A stretch of DNA of 64,000 nt from Wandonia haliotis (GCF_039523435.1 NZ_BAAAFH010000003.1:310001-374000), one strand, 5' to 3'. Shown: positions 55,392 to 64,000, numbered from the stretch's first letter. Translations and numbers: made by a program. The notes: generated from the sequence alone by a model not told the origin.

Positions 55392-55584
55392 AATTCAATG
55401 TCTTTACTGTTTACCGGGGCTAATTCATGTCCGAACATACTAAGAACCAGATTAACCTTGTCCAGATTCAGGTTTTTATTTTGCGAAGAACAGTAAGTGC
55501 AACACCAGCTCGTTCTACAAGCTCTTCTTGTGTAAGGTTTACCTCTTTTCTTCGTTCTTTGACGAACTCTGCCAGTCCCTTCAT
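55388..55584 (-). pseudogene. frameshifted hipB-like antitoxin gene
   Basis: ATG at 55584 opens a Cro/C1-type regulator (MKGLAEFVKERRKEVNLTQ, then EELVERAGVALTVLRKI) and hits a stop after 39 codons. In another frame the family-typical ending resumes as QNKNLNLDKVNLVLSMFGHEL, closing at 55388. The break fits loss of about 10 bases between two CAAAATA copies: LRKIEQNKNLNL would need GAA CAA AAT. Followed by the HipS-like fragment, it is a relic of a hipB-hipS(-hipT) toxin-antitoxin operon. Confidence 0.7.
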
Positions 55585-55643
55585 TATATGCAAAAAGATA
55601 TAATTACTGAATAAGAGATCCATCAACTAAAAAGATGGATGGC

Positions 55644-55674
55644 AAAAACAAACCCCGATCAAAACTGACCGGGG
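55644..55674 (-). terminator. terminator of the suf operon
   Basis: On the minus strand, CCCCGGTC and GATCGGGG enclose an AGTTTT-type loop and are followed by TTTGTTTTT. It lies about 28 bases after the sufD stop. Confidence 0.78.
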
Positions 55675-55701
55675 CTATTTTATTTCTTTTTTGGAGTACT
55701 A

Positions 55702-56970
55702 CTAAAACTCCCAACCGAAACGCTCCAACAGCATATTGTCGATATGGGCGCGAACTTCTTCCGATTCGATAGTGTCAAGTACATCTGCGATAAAAGCGGA
55801 AACCAGTAGTTTACGGGCATTTTTTTCACTTAATCCACGGGCGCGCAGGTAGAAAACAGCATCTTCATCCAACTGACCGGTAGTGGAGCCGTGCGAACAT
55901 TTTACATCATCGGCGTAAATTTCCAACTCAGGCTTCGAGTTGACTGTTGCATTTCCGGAAAGTAATACGTTACCATTCGACTGGAAAGCATTAATTTTTT
56001 GTGCATCTTTTCGTACAAACACTTTTCCGTTAAAAACAGCTGTCGAATCGTCATCCATTACTCCTTTGTACAGCTCATTTGATTCACAGTTAGCAACTGT
56101 ATGATCTACTGTCGTATGATTGTCAACGTGTTGTTTCCCTTTAGTCAGATATGCTCCGTTCAGGTGGGTGTTGCAGTTTTGTCCCAATACATCAATGTTC
56201 AGGTTATTGCGCACCAATTCACCATTTAAGGTAATCGTATTGATTGTAAAAGTAGAGTCTTTATCTTGTTTTACCTGTTCCGTTGCGATCTGGTAATTCG
56301 CTTCACTTTCATACTGGATCTTATTAATGGTAAGATGTGCATTTGCTTCTACAACCACTTCCGTAATGCAATTTGAAAAACAATTTTTCGCATCCTGTGA
56401 ATAATGACCCAGGATAATCTGTCCGGCTGAACTTTTCTCAGCAATAATTACATTTCTGATGTTCGCAATGGCAGTATCTCCGGATTGGATGTAAATTACT
56501 TCCACCGGTTTGGAAAGTTGTTTCCCGGAAGCAATTTTTACGGCAATACCGTCTGTGGCATACGCCGTGTTAAGTGCAGTAAAGATATCTTCGTTCGAAA
56601 CAGGAACGGTATTTCCTGCAATCCCTTTTGCCTCTTTTAAAGGAGCAATCTCAATCCCTTCTTCAGTAGTGAAAGAGGAAAGTGATGCAGAGAAGAAACC
56701 GTTTATAAATACCAGAACATGACTGTCAAGGTTTTTGATTTTAAAAGCATCAATGGAGTTCACCGAACCGGGTTGGATAGAGAATTCCTTCTTGCTGATC
56801 TTGGTCACGCGCGTATATTTCCACGCTTCAACACGAGTTGTCGGAAAATCCATCTTTTCAAGATTCTCCAATGCCTCACGACGTGAATTTTCGTCTAAAA
56901 CTCCTTCTTTGAAAGTAGGTTGTATAGAATCAGTAAAGCGTTTTACGGCACTTTCTGTCATTGTGTTCAT
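55702..56970 (-). CDS. sufD: Fe-S cluster assembly protein SufD
   Basis: A 422-residue scaffold subunit of the SufBCD complex. The beta-helix core carries HVDNHTTVDHT and ANCESNELYKG, and DVKCSHGSTTGQLDEDAVFYLRARG is a SufB/SufD signature. It lies 12 bases downstream of sufC. It is the last suf gene in view; sufS, which usually follows in Bacteroidota, is missing. Confidence 0.96.
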   Translation of the reverse strand: MNTMTESAVKRFTDSIQPTFKEGVLDENSRREALENLEKMDFPTTRVEAWKYTRVTKISKKEFSIQPGSVNSIDAFKIKNLDSHVLVFINGFFSASLSSFTTEEGIEIAPLKEAKGIAGNTVPVSNEDIFTALNTAYATDGIAVKIASGKQLSKPVEVIYIQSGDTAIANIRNVIIAEKSSAGQIILGHYSQDAKNCFSNCITEVVVEANAHLTINKIQYESEANYQIATEQVKQDKDSTFTINTITLNGELVRNNLNIDVLGQNCNTHLNGAYLTKGKQHVDNHTTVDHTVANCESNELYKGVMDDDSTAVFNGKVFVRKDAQKINAFQSNGNVLLSGNATVNSKPELEIYADDVKCSHGSTTGQLDEDAVFYLRARGLSEKNARKLLVSAFIADVLDTIESEEVRAHIDNMLLERFGWEF

Positions 56971-56982
56971 ACTTAAAAGTTT

Positions 56983-57741
56983 TTAGGCCATTTCGCCCAA
57001 TTCCTGCTTAATCCAGTCGTATCCTTTTTCTTCCAGTTCCAATGCCAGTTCTTTTGGCCCTGTTTTTACAATTTTTCCATTGTAAAGAACGTGAACAAAA
57101 TCAGGTACAATATAATCCAACAAACGTTGGTAGTGTGTGATAACAATGGTTGCATTGTCTTTTGACTTCAGCTTGTTAACTCCGTTTGCTACAATGCGCA
57201 ATGCATCGATATCCAATCCGGAATCAGTTTCATCAAGAATTGCCAATTTAGGCTCAAGCATTGCCATTTGGAAAATCTCATTACGTTTTTTCTCTCCACC
57301 TGAGAAACCTTCGTTTACAGCACGTGAAGCCAGTTTGGCATCCAGTTCAACCAGTTTGGATTTTTCACGAACCATTGCCATAAAGTCTTTTGCCGAAATA
57401 GGTTCCTGTCCTTTGTGTTCACGGATTTCATTCAAAGCGGTGCGCAGAAAGTTGATGTTAGAAACTCCCGGGATTTCGACAGGGTATTGGAACGCTAGAA
57501 AAACCCCCTCGCGGGCACGTACTTCCGTATCCATATCCAGAAGATCTTTCCCTTCAAAATCAACTTCACCGTCTGTCACTTCGTATTCTTCACGACCGGC
57601 AAGAATAGAAGCCAGTGTGCTTTTTCCTGCACCATTTGGGCCCATGATTGCATGAACTTCTCCCGGTTTAACCTCAAGGTTCAATCCTTTTAATATCTCT
57701 TTACCTTCGATTGAGGCGTGTAAGTTTTTGATGTTTAACAT
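56983..57741 (-). CDS. sufC: Fe-S cluster assembly ATPase SufC
   Basis: A 252-residue ABC-type ATPase. Walker A is GPNGAGKST, the signature is FSGGEKKRNE, and Walker B is LAILDETDSGLD. It powers the SufBCD complex. The spacing of 131 bases to sufB upstream is longer than usual and holds no ORF. Confidence 0.97.
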   Translation of the reverse strand: MLNIKNLHASIEGKEILKGLNLEVKPGEVHAIMGPNGAGKSTLASILAGREEYEVTDGEVDFEGKDLLDMDTEVRAREGVFLAFQYPVEIPGVSNINFLRTALNEIREHKGQEPISAKDFMAMVREKSKLVELDAKLASRAVNEGFSGGEKKRNEIFQMAMLEPKLAILDETDSGLDIDALRIVANGVNKLKSKDNATIVITHYQRLLDYIVPDFVHVLYNGKIVKTGPKELALELEEKGYDWIKQELGEMA

Positions 57742-57873
57742 AACCTTTATTTTAGTGGATCACAGATTTCTTACTGAAGCCGGACCCATTTTCTTTGTGC
57801 GTTTTTTACTAGTTGATAAAACCTTTTGTTATTTATTCATGGGTGTGTACAAACAACAAGTTTCAAATCAAAT

Positions 57874-59322
57874 TTATCCCACTGACCCTTCAAGGGAAAT
57901 GGCGAGGAGTTTTTGTGCTTCTACGGCAAATTCCATGGGAAGCTGATTCAGGACTTCTTTACAATATCCGTTTACAATTAGTGAAATTGCTTTTTCTTCG
58001 TCAATTCCACGTTGCAGACAGTAAAAAATCTGATCTTCTCCGATTTTCGAAGTCGTTGCTTCGTGCTCGATTTTTGCCGAACTGTTTTTACATTCAATGT
58101 AGGGGAACGTGTGTGCTCCACATTCATCCGTCATTAGCAGGGAGTCACACTGTGAGAAGTTCCTTGCGTTATGAGCGTTTTTATGAATTTGTACCAGTCC
58201 GCGGTACGAGTTTTGTGATTTTCCGGCAGAAATACCTTTTGAAATGATGGTGGATTTTGTGTTGCGCCCCAGATGAATCATTTTTGTTCCGGTATCAGCC
58301 TGCTGGTAGTTGTTAGTTACAGCTACACTATAGAATTCTCCTACGGAATGATCACCTTTCAGAATACACGAAGGATATTTCCAGGTTACTGCGGAACCGG
58401 TTTCGACCTGAGTCCACGAGATTTTTGAATTTGTATGACAAATTCCCCGTTTGGTTACGAAGTTAAATACCCCTCCTTTTCCGTCTTTGTCTCCTGGAAA
58501 CCAGTTTTGAACTGTTGAGTATTTGATTTCAGCATTATCCAAAGCAATAAGTTCGACCACTGCTGCGTGAAGCTGATTCTCGTCCCGTTGTGGAGCTGTA
58601 CAGCCTTCCAGATAAGAAACATACGAGCTTTCGTCTGCAACAACCAGTGTGCGCTCAAACTGCCCGGTTCCTCCTTCATTGATACGGAAATAGGTAGAAA
58701 GCTCCATCGGACACTTTACGCCTTTAGGGATGTAGCAAAATGACCCATCCGTAAAAACGGCAGAATTTAAAGCCGCATAAAAGTTGTCCGTTTTCGGAAC
58801 AACTGTCCCCAGATATTTCTTTACAAGATCAGGATACTCCTGAACAGCTTCTGAGAAGGAGCAGAAAATAATTCCAAGCTCTTTCAGTTTTGCTTTGAAT
58901 GAAGTTGCTACCGAAACAGAGTCCATAACAAAGTCGACAGCCACACCGGTTAACCGCTTTTGTTCTTCGAGTGAAATCCCCAGTTTTTTCATGGTTTCTT
59001 TCAACTCAGGATCTACATCGTCCCAGCTTTCATATTTTTTTGATTGCTTGGGAGCAGCGTAATACGTGATTTCCTGAAAATCCGGTTTTTTATATTGTAC
59101 GTGTGCCCACTCCGGTTCGATCATCTGTTGCCAGATTTTGAAAGATTCGAGACGGAACTCAAGTAACCATTCCGGTTCATTCTTCTTTGCGGAAATCAAC
59201 CGGATAATATCTTCGTTCAAACCTTTCGGAACACGTTCAGATTCAATATTAGTGACAAATCCGTACTTATATTCTTTCCCCTCCAGGTCCTTTGCCAATT
59301 CATGTTCTGTGTATTCAGCCAT
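57874..59322 (-). CDS. sufB: Fe-S cluster assembly protein SufB
   Basis: A 482-residue scaffold subunit of SufBCD. Typical blocks are SDV-like SSYVSYLEGCTAPQRDENQLHAAV, WTQVETGSAVTWKYPSC (the cluster-handling Cys), and GRNTKSTIISKGIS. The C-terminal TSKIGEDQIFYCLQRGID is standard. It lies 23 bases after the SufA-like gene and begins the suf core. Confidence 0.97.
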   Translation of the reverse strand: MAEYTEHELAKDLEGKEYKYGFVTNIESERVPKGLNEDIIRLISAKKNEPEWLLEFRLESFKIWQQMIEPEWAHVQYKKPDFQEITYYAAPKQSKKYESWDDVDPELKETMKKLGISLEEQKRLTGVAVDFVMDSVSVATSFKAKLKELGIIFCSFSEAVQEYPDLVKKYLGTVVPKTDNFYAALNSAVFTDGSFCYIPKGVKCPMELSTYFRINEGGTGQFERTLVVADESSYVSYLEGCTAPQRDENQLHAAVVELIALDNAEIKYSTVQNWFPGDKDGKGGVFNFVTKRGICHTNSKISWTQVETGSAVTWKYPSCILKGDHSVGEFYSVAVTNNYQQADTGTKMIHLGRNTKSTIISKGISAGKSQNSYRGLVQIHKNAHNARNFSQCDSLLMTDECGAHTFPYIECKNSSAKIEHEATTSKIGEDQIFYCLQRGIDEEKAISLIVNGYCKEVLNQLPMEFAVEAQKLLAISLEGSVG

Positions 59323-59345
59323 ACTGTATTTTTCTTTTGGGAGAA

Positions 59346-59669
59346 TTAAATAGAGAAACTTTCACCGCATCCGCATGTTCTGTCGGCATTGGGATTAACA
59401 AAAACAAATCCTTTTCCGTTCAATCCTCCGGTGTAGTCGAGCGTTGTACCAATAAGATACAAATAACTTTTCTTATCGACAACAATTTTTACACCATTGT
59501 CTTCGAAGGCTTTATCCCCTTCCTGTTCCTGGCTATCAAAGTCAAGTTTATACATCAGACCGGAGCATCCTCCACCCTGAACACCAACTCTGATAAAACT
59601 ATTATTTTTCCCTTCTTCAGCCATCAATTCCTGTGCTTTGTCTCTGGCCGCATCCGTTATCTTAATCAT
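59346..59669 (-). CDS. sufA: A-type Fe-S carrier (IscA/SufA family)
   Basis: A 107-residue HesB-family protein. The three conserved Cys are present: Cys35 in GGGCSGLMY, and Cys99 and Cys101 in RTCGCGESF. It transfers Fe-S clusters from SufBCD to target proteins. It is the first gene of the suf run, 23 bases from sufB. Confidence 0.93.
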   Translation of the reverse strand: MIKITDAARDKAQELMAEEGKNNSFIRVGVQGGGCSGLMYKLDFDSQEQEGDKAFEDNGVKIVVDKKSYLYLIGTTLDYTGGLNGKGFVFVNPNADRTCGCGESFSI

Positions 59670-59836
59670 TTCTTTTTCAATTAATTGGGTGAAGTTTCTT
59701 ATTTAGATTAAATTTAAATTAAGAAGAATCACGCTGCAAAAATACCTATTTTATGGTATTGCGCCAAATATTTTAAATGCTAATCGGTAACTTCGTTACG
59801 GAATTAACTTTCTATCATCGTAAAGCACTATCTGAA

Positions 59837-60058
59837 ATGAGAATAGTTTCGTTTTTTTTACTCTCCCTTTTCATTTTTTCCTGCTCTTCAGGTACAGTTG
59901 AAGAAGAGATGCAGGAATATTGTTCCTGTCTTCGTAAAAACCTTCATAATCCTGAAGGGAGAGATGAATGTCTGGAACTTATGGAAGCTATTCTCGACAA
60001 GTACAGTTACGACCCTGATGCCCTGAAAGAGATCATGGAAGTAGCTGAAAATTGCTAG
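59837..60058 (+). CDS. small Cys-rich lipoprotein
   Basis: A 73-residue protein from ATG 59837, with a lipoprotein signal ending IFSCSS. The mature part is short, acidic and has several Cys (EYCSCL, RDECLE, ENC), suggesting helical hairpins with disulphides. No family recognised. The frame is open 20 codons further upstream, but those residues do not look like a signal peptide. It is divergent from sufA and ends 5 bases from the next, convergent gene. Confidence 0.6.
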   Translation: MRIVSFFLLSLFIFSCSSGTVEEEMQEYCSCLRKNLHNPEGRDECLELMEAILDKYSYDPDALKEIMEVAENC

Positions 60059-60063
60059 TTAAC

Positions 60064-60411
60064 CTACACTGCAAATTCGGTATCCTGTGCAAAATACTCT
60101 ATAATAGCTTCTTTCATCAGGTGCTCCTGTTCCCGTTGACTCAATACAGGTAATTCTTTTTTCAGTTCAAAGTGAGGCCATCCGTCTTCGTCTCTTCCTT
60201 TAAACTCATAATGTCCGGAAGGCATAAGAACGGTACAGACCGCAATGTGCATCAAATCCATTTTTTCGTTCTTTTTGAATTTTCTGAATCCCTGTCCAAG
60301 TTCCTGTACACCAATTAAAAACAAAATAGACTGAACATCCAGTCCTCCTCCAAACTTTTCGTCTAATATTTTTACCAGCTTCTGAAAGCGTATTTCTATG
60401 TCATAATCCAT
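60064..60411 (-). CDS. conserved hypothetical protein
   Basis: A 115-residue soluble protein beginning DIEIRFQKLVKILDEKFGG with helical and then WPHFELKKELPVL segments. It looks like one of the small Bacteroidota-conserved families, but I cannot name it. No signal peptide, membrane helix or catalytic motif is visible. Confidence 0.7.
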   Translation of the reverse strand: MDYDIEIRFQKLVKILDEKFGGGLDVQSILFLIGVQELGQGFRKFKKNEKMDLMHIAVCTVLMPSGHYEFKGRDEDGWPHFELKKELPVLSQREQEHLMKEAIIEYFAQDTEFAV

Positions 60412-60525
60412 GGTGCAAAGATACTTCTGATGTCGTAGAAAAGGATTTAAAGCGAGAAAAATTATCGATTTATCGCAACAACAAAATCAATTTCTTAATT
60501 TTACACACCTAAAAAATCTGATAAG

Positions 60526-61236
60526 ATGGGAAGAGCATTTGAATACCGTAGAGCAGCAAAAGAGAAGCGATGGGACAAGATGTCCAAGTTATTTCCGAAA
60601 CTGGCGAAAGCAATTACGCTAGCAGCTAAAGAAGGTGGCACTGACCCGGATATGAATGCGCGACTGCGTACTGCGATTCAGAATGCAAAGTCGCAGAATA
60701 TGCCGAAGGACAACATTGATGCGGCTATCAAGCGTGCACATCAGAAAGATGTGGCAGATTTTACGGAAGTGAATTACGAAGGAAAAGGTCCGCATGGTGT
60801 TTTGGTGTTTGTGGAATGTGCAACAGACAATACAACACGGACAGTTGCTAATGTGAAGTCGTATTTTAATAAAGCCGGAGGAGGCGTTGTTCCTAACGGA
60901 TCACTGGAATTTATGTTTTCCCGAAAAGCTGTTTTTGAATTTGATAAAACAGACGATATGGATCTGGAAGAACTGGAGTTTGAGTTGATTGACGCAGGAC
61001 TGGAAAGTATAGAGGAAAATGAAGGCACTGTTTTTATATATGGTGATTACACCAACTTCGGTTCACTTTCGACAGCGTTGGAAGAAAAAGGAATTGAAGT
61101 AGGGAAATCCAGTCTGCAGCGTATTCCAACGTCTCCGGTTGAGTTTACAGAAGAGCAACTGGCGGATATCGAGAAAATGCTTGATAAGATTGAGGACGAT
61201 GACGATATTCAACAGGTGTTTACGAATATCGCCTAG
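60526..61236 (+). CDS. YebC/TACO1 family DNA-binding protein
   Basis: A 236-residue protein of the YebC/TACO1 family. The family opening reads MGRAFEYRRAAKEKRWDKMSK, and NMPKDNIDAAIKRA and YEGKGPHGVLVFVE are the characteristic following blocks. Members act as transcriptional regulators or in ribosome rescue at proline-rich stretches. It is monocistronic, and a hairpin terminator follows. Confidence 0.95.
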   Translation: MGRAFEYRRAAKEKRWDKMSKLFPKLAKAITLAAKEGGTDPDMNARLRTAIQNAKSQNMPKDNIDAAIKRAHQKDVADFTEVNYEGKGPHGVLVFVECATDNTTRTVANVKSYFNKAGGGVVPNGSLEFMFSRKAVFEFDKTDDMDLEELEFELIDAGLESIEENEGTVFIYGDYTNFGSLSTALEEKGIEVGKSSLQRIPTSPVEFTEEQLADIEKMLDKIEDDDDIQQVFTNIA

Positions 61237-61260
61237 ATAGAAGGAAAAATAATCATTTTG

Positions 61261-61292
61261 AAAAGAGACGCATTGGATGTGTCTCTTTTTGT
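61261..61292 (+). terminator. rho-independent terminator after yebC
   Basis: AAAAGAGAC and GTCTCTTTT flank an 11-base loop and are followed by a T-rich tail. Confidence 0.8.
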
Positions 61293-61386
61293 TTTCCTGT
61301 GCCGGGGAGAGATATCAACAATTCAGGTTGGATTAGAATTGTGAACCACTTCTCCCGGCAATTAGGATAATGGCTATTTTCGCTTT

Positions 61387-61956
61387 GTGAATTATCTGGA
61401 CTTCATAATTATTGCGCCTTTGCTCTATGCAGCCTGGAAAGGATTTAAAAAAGGTCTGATCGTTGAGGTGTTCACACTACTTGCTTTACTGGTAGGAATT
61501 TATGCCGGTATTCATTTTTCTGACTGGACGGCATCCAAAATCGAAGATTTATTTGAAAAGGATTTTGAGTATTTACCTGCTGTTGCCTTTTCCATTACTT
61601 TTTTAGCTGTTGGAGCAATGGTGTATTTTGCCGGAAAGACGCTCGAGAAAATGGTAGATGTAGTCAACTTAAGTCCTTTAAACAAAGGGTTAGGAGTGCT
61701 TTTCAGTGTGATAAAAATGATCTACACAATTAGTATTCTGTTTGTATTACTTGAGTCATACGACCCAAACAGTAAATTTATTCCGGAGGACAAAAAGGAA
61801 AATTCACTTCTGTACGAACCGGTAAAGAAGACATCTGTTTTGACCATGCCTTTTATTGAAGAAACACAGTTGTATTTTAACAAATGGCAGGAGGATAGTC
61901 TTACAGTAGAAGATGGAATAGAGATTCACCAGAAACTGGATACCTTGTCCAGATAA
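61387..61956 (+). CDS. cvpA: CvpA family membrane protein
   Basis: A 189-residue inner-membrane protein with four helices and the family opening NYLDFIIIAPLLYAAWKGFKKGL. CvpA affects envelope homeostasis and, in E. coli, colicin V production. The start is GTG at 61387; homologues begin with the same residues. A TATTTTCG element ends about 5 bases upstream, so the message may be nearly leaderless. The sulfotransferase gene is convergent, 5 bases away. Confidence 0.85.
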   Translation: MNYLDFIIIAPLLYAAWKGFKKGLIVEVFTLLALLVGIYAGIHFSDWTASKIEDLFEKDFEYLPAVAFSITFLAVGAMVYFAGKTLEKMVDVVNLSPLNKGLGVLFSVIKMIYTISILFVLLESYDPNSKFIPEDKKENSLLYEPVKKTSVLTMPFIEETQLYFNKWQEDSLTVEDGIEIHQKLDTLSR

Positions 61957-61961
61957 CCCTT

Positions 61962-63086
61962 TCACTGCTTTTTTTCATAACCGTATTCCTGAAACATAAA
62001 GTCCCATTCCCGATTGATTTGCTCTATTTTTTCCCGGGGTATAGGTTTGTGTTGATTTTTCTTATACGATTTGCCGGATGCTACTTCTTGCCCGATAAAA
62101 GAACTAACTTCGCTAAAGTCTCCGAGCTTGATTTGATCGTAAACTTGTTGAAGAATTTCCATTGGTTTTTTTTCAAACTCCGAGTAACGAATCTCGACAA
62201 GTTGGTCGGGACGTAATTGCTGCTTGCTCTTTAAAAAGTTTTGATAGGTATCGCGATAGGAGTCAATGATAAATTGCTCCAGTTCTTTTTCATGTGCGCG
62301 ATTCAGCGCCATTTTGGGCAGAATCTTTTCCAGCAATCCCTCATTGGAGATATAGACTTCGTAAGGATTTCTGTGAATGTGAATAAAGCGGGCATTCGGA
62401 TAGCGTTTAAGAATTTCATCAATTCGCGCTGTATTCAATGGGCTTTTTAGCAACATTTGTTGATTTCCGTTTGCCAGAATTGCCTTACGGACGAAGTAAT
62501 CCAGTTTTTTGCTCCATTCTTCTTGCTGTTTTTTCGTTTTGGGATGGATACAATCCTCACAGGTTTCTTTGATTCGTCTCGGGAAAACATATCCGTTGAC
62601 GAGTGAGAAAGGAGTCATATTGGCAAGGGCAAATTCTTCCTCACTGGGTGATTCGGCAGAGATTTTAACGTTATCCTGAGGGCGTGTTTCGGGCATCACC
62701 GAATTAAACAGTTTTCGCATTCCCTTTCCGAACAGAAGAAATAAATGTGGGGTGAGCACCTGATAGGTAGAAGGGTAAACAAACTTAGGATCGGAACCCA
62801 GAAGGTAAAATAAATAAGTTGTCCCACTTCGAAAATACCCCACGATAAATACAGGATCTTTACAGGTGACTTTTTTAATTTTTCGGGCAAAAAGAAGGGC
62901 TTCCAAAATATGAAAAGGACTACTTAAAAGAGCCATCAACGTAATCATAATTGCCTTAGGCCAGTAGATCGGATGAACATTCCATTTATTTCTTACTAAT
63001 ACACGTATCCATGTCCACAGGTCTATCCCGAAGGCGGTGTGTTGGAAAAGGTCAAAAGTGTCTTTTGGTGTGTATTTTATTTTCAT
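61962..63086 (-). CDS. sulfotransferase family protein
   Basis: A 374-residue protein with the PAPS 5'-phosphosulfate loop as GYFRSGTTYLFYLL near residue 85 and the 3'-phosphate site as RFIHIHRNPYEVY. A Cys cluster (CEDCIHPK) lies between them. The Sulfotransfer_3 type of enzyme transfers sulfate from PAPS to carbohydrates or lipids. Hydrophobic segments are few. The acceptor is unknown; in Flavobacteriales sulfonolipid or glycan sulfation are possible. Confidence 0.85.
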   Translation of the reverse strand: MKIKYTPKDTFDLFQHTAFGIDLWTWIRVLVRNKWNVHPIYWPKAIMITLMALLSSPFHILEALLFARKIKKVTCKDPVFIVGYFRSGTTYLFYLLGSDPKFVYPSTYQVLTPHLFLLFGKGMRKLFNSVMPETRPQDNVKISAESPSEEEFALANMTPFSLVNGYVFPRRIKETCEDCIHPKTKKQQEEWSKKLDYFVRKAILANGNQQMLLKSPLNTARIDEILKRYPNARFIHIHRNPYEVYISNEGLLEKILPKMALNRAHEKELEQFIIDSYRDTYQNFLKSKQQLRPDQLVEIRYSEFEKKPMEILQQVYDQIKLGDFSEVSSFIGQEVASGKSYKKNQHKPIPREKIEQINREWDFMFQEYGYEKKQ

Positions 63087-63207
63087 AGGTGCTTACTGCG
63101 CGTTTGCAGAAACAAATATACGTATCAGGGACAGAATCAAAATAGTTTGTCGGGGAAAACCTCTTCCTGAAGAAGAGGATGTTTTCCAAAATCCGTACTT
63201 TTAAGCG

Positions 63208-64000
63208 ATGAAAAGCGATACGAATGTTTTAAACCAGCTTCGGGGGTGGCGGATCTGGATTCCGCTACTTATCGGTCTGTCCATTTCGATATGGCTATTG
63301 GTACGGAGTCTCAATGAAACACGTTTTATTGAAGTTTCGGGTACAGAAACCGGAACCCATTCATGGAAGGACAGCAATGGAAATGGTGAAGTTGACTTCT
63401 GGATCGCTGAAGAATTTACCCCGGATGCTTCCGGAAATTACAGACAGGAAACCCTGACCGATGTTTTAAAAAGTATTGACTGGACACTTCAATCGGTTTT
63501 TTGGCTGCTTGCAGCGTTTCTTATGATGGGATTGAGAGACTTTGGTTATATGTTGCGGATCAGGACGCTTACTGATAAACAACTAACCTGGAGACAGTCC
63601 TTTTTTGTAATCATGATCTGGGAATTTGCTTCTGCGCTTACACCGGGAGTTGTAGGGGGAACAGCAGTTGCCATGTTTATCCTGAACAAAGAAAAGATAA
63701 GTATGGGGCGTTCTACCGCAATCGTTGTTATTACAGCTTTGATGGACAACCTGTTTTTCGTTTTGATTGTCCCTGTTCTTTTATTGTTCATTAATTATGA
63801 TGCGATTTTTCCTGATACAGCTTTAAGTGTGAAACACAGTATTACGTATTTCTTCTGGACCGGATACACGGTGATGTTAGTTATTTGTATCCTGCTTTTT
63901 CTTAGTATTTTCCTGTTCCCCGGTTTAATCAAACGGCTGTTGACTTTTTTTACACGCATTCCTTTTTTAAAACGATTTAAAGAAAAAGCAATTCATACAG
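63208..64000 (+). CDS. flippase-like-domain membrane protein (UPF0104/YbhN family; partial, runs off the right edge)
   Basis: ATG at 63208 opens a frame that stays open to the window end (264 codons). The first helix (about residues 17-34) is followed by an extracytoplasmic loop with a DSNGNGEVDFW segment, resembling an EF-hand-like loop. Then come several helices with the family motifs RDFGYMLRIRTL and FVIMIWEFASALTPGVVGGTAVAMFIL. The family includes AglD and the lysylphosphatidylglycerol synthase membrane domain and is thought to move lipids or lipid-linked sugars. The C-terminus is outside the window. Confidence 0.85.
   Translation, partial: MKSDTNVLNQLRGWRIWIPLLIGLSISIWLLVRSLNETRFIEVSGTETGTHSWKDSNGNGEVDFWIAEEFTPDASGNYRQETLTDVLKSIDWTLQSVFWLLAAFLMMGLRDFGYMLRIRTLTDKQLTWRQSFFVIMIWEFASALTPGVVGGTAVAMFILNKEKISMGRSTAIVVITALMDNLFFVLIVPVLLLFINYDAIFPDTALSVKHSITYFFWTGYTVMLVICILLFLSIFLFPGLIKRLLTFFTRIPFLKRFKEKAIHT

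Larger units (their letters stand above)
46381..55584. mobile_element. accessory (defence) island between tRNA-Gln and suf operon, decayed integrase
   Basis: The segment carries genes absent from core Flavobacteriales operons: IetAS-like protease/ATPase, an uncharacterised Cys/His-protein cassette, a possible HEPN pair, a broken tyrosine integrase and a broken hipB-hipS remnant. It is bounded by a tRNA 3' end on the left and interrupts the expected continuation of suf on the right. I could not find a copy of the tRNA 3' end near 55400-55600, so the borders are approximate. Codons inside look more AT-rich than in the flanking genes; I did not compute this. Confidence 0.6.

Noticed and set aside
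46381..55600. Duplicated tRNA-Gln 3' end as a right att site
   Set aside because: I searched by eye for GTTCGAGCCCTAG or GTGGGACA-like copies on both strands and found none.
1..64000. CRISPR arrays, rRNA genes, riboswitches and insertion sequences
   Set aside because: No regularly spaced repeats, rRNA signatures, recognisable aptamers or transposase genes were seen in the window.

Overview
The window is a stretch of a Bacteroidota chromosome, most likely from the order Flavobacteriales. The evidence is the gene set and order: GLPGLI and IPExxxVDY proteins, DUF3098, an HU-CCDC81/SPOR protein, a DUF2723 membrane protein, acpP-fabF-rnc-IPExxxVDY-pyk, and ftsX-DUF3098-uppP-truB-queA. Promoter-like elements also fit the Bacteroidota pattern (TTG or TTTG, a spacer of about 20 nt, then TAnnTTTG). 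The assignment below phylum level is inference.

Layout. 1-2626 (minus): pheS, two bacilliredoxin-like YtxJ proteins and a glutaminyl cyclotransferase lipoprotein, in a nearly gapless run. 3387-6760 (minus): nrdB-nrdA, class Ia ribonucleotide reductase. 7198-15152: comF, an FAD oxidoreductase, a HisKA_2-type histidine kinase, a CGC-type bacilliredoxin, and an outer-membrane receptor overlapping a GLPGLI gene. 15383-19563: acpP, fabF, rnc, IPExxxVDY, pyk. 20404-26677: ftsX, DUF3098, uppP, truB, queA, ispD, purH. 26779-33133: mreB, then mreC-mreD-mrdA-rodA-CPBP protease for cell-wall elongation. 33149-46128: DNA polymerase III delta', a Lys/Glu/Ala-rich helical protein, a glycosyltransferase, the HU/SPOR protein, a large SF1 helicase, a polysaccharide deacetylase and a DUF2723 glycosyltransferase-like membrane protein.

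46308-55584 is an accessory island between tRNA-Gln(TTG) and the suf operon. It holds a two-gene cassette of an uncharacterised Cys/His-motif protein plus a three-helix membrane protein, and a subtilisin-like protease plus AAA ATPase pair that fits the IetAS anti-phage system. It also has two lipoprotein genes (one decayed), a small XRE regulator, a possible HEPN-type two-gene toxin/antitoxin, and a tyrosine integrase broken by one frameshift. At its right edge are the remains of a hipB-hipS module. The island reads as a defence island whose mobility gene has decayed.

55702-64000: sufA-like, sufB, sufC, sufD (no sufS or sufE in view), small conserved proteins, yebC, cvpA, a sulfotransferase and a partial flippase-like membrane protein. 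The core genes are ordinary housekeeping; the island and the clustered bacillithiol-type redox proteins deserve attention.
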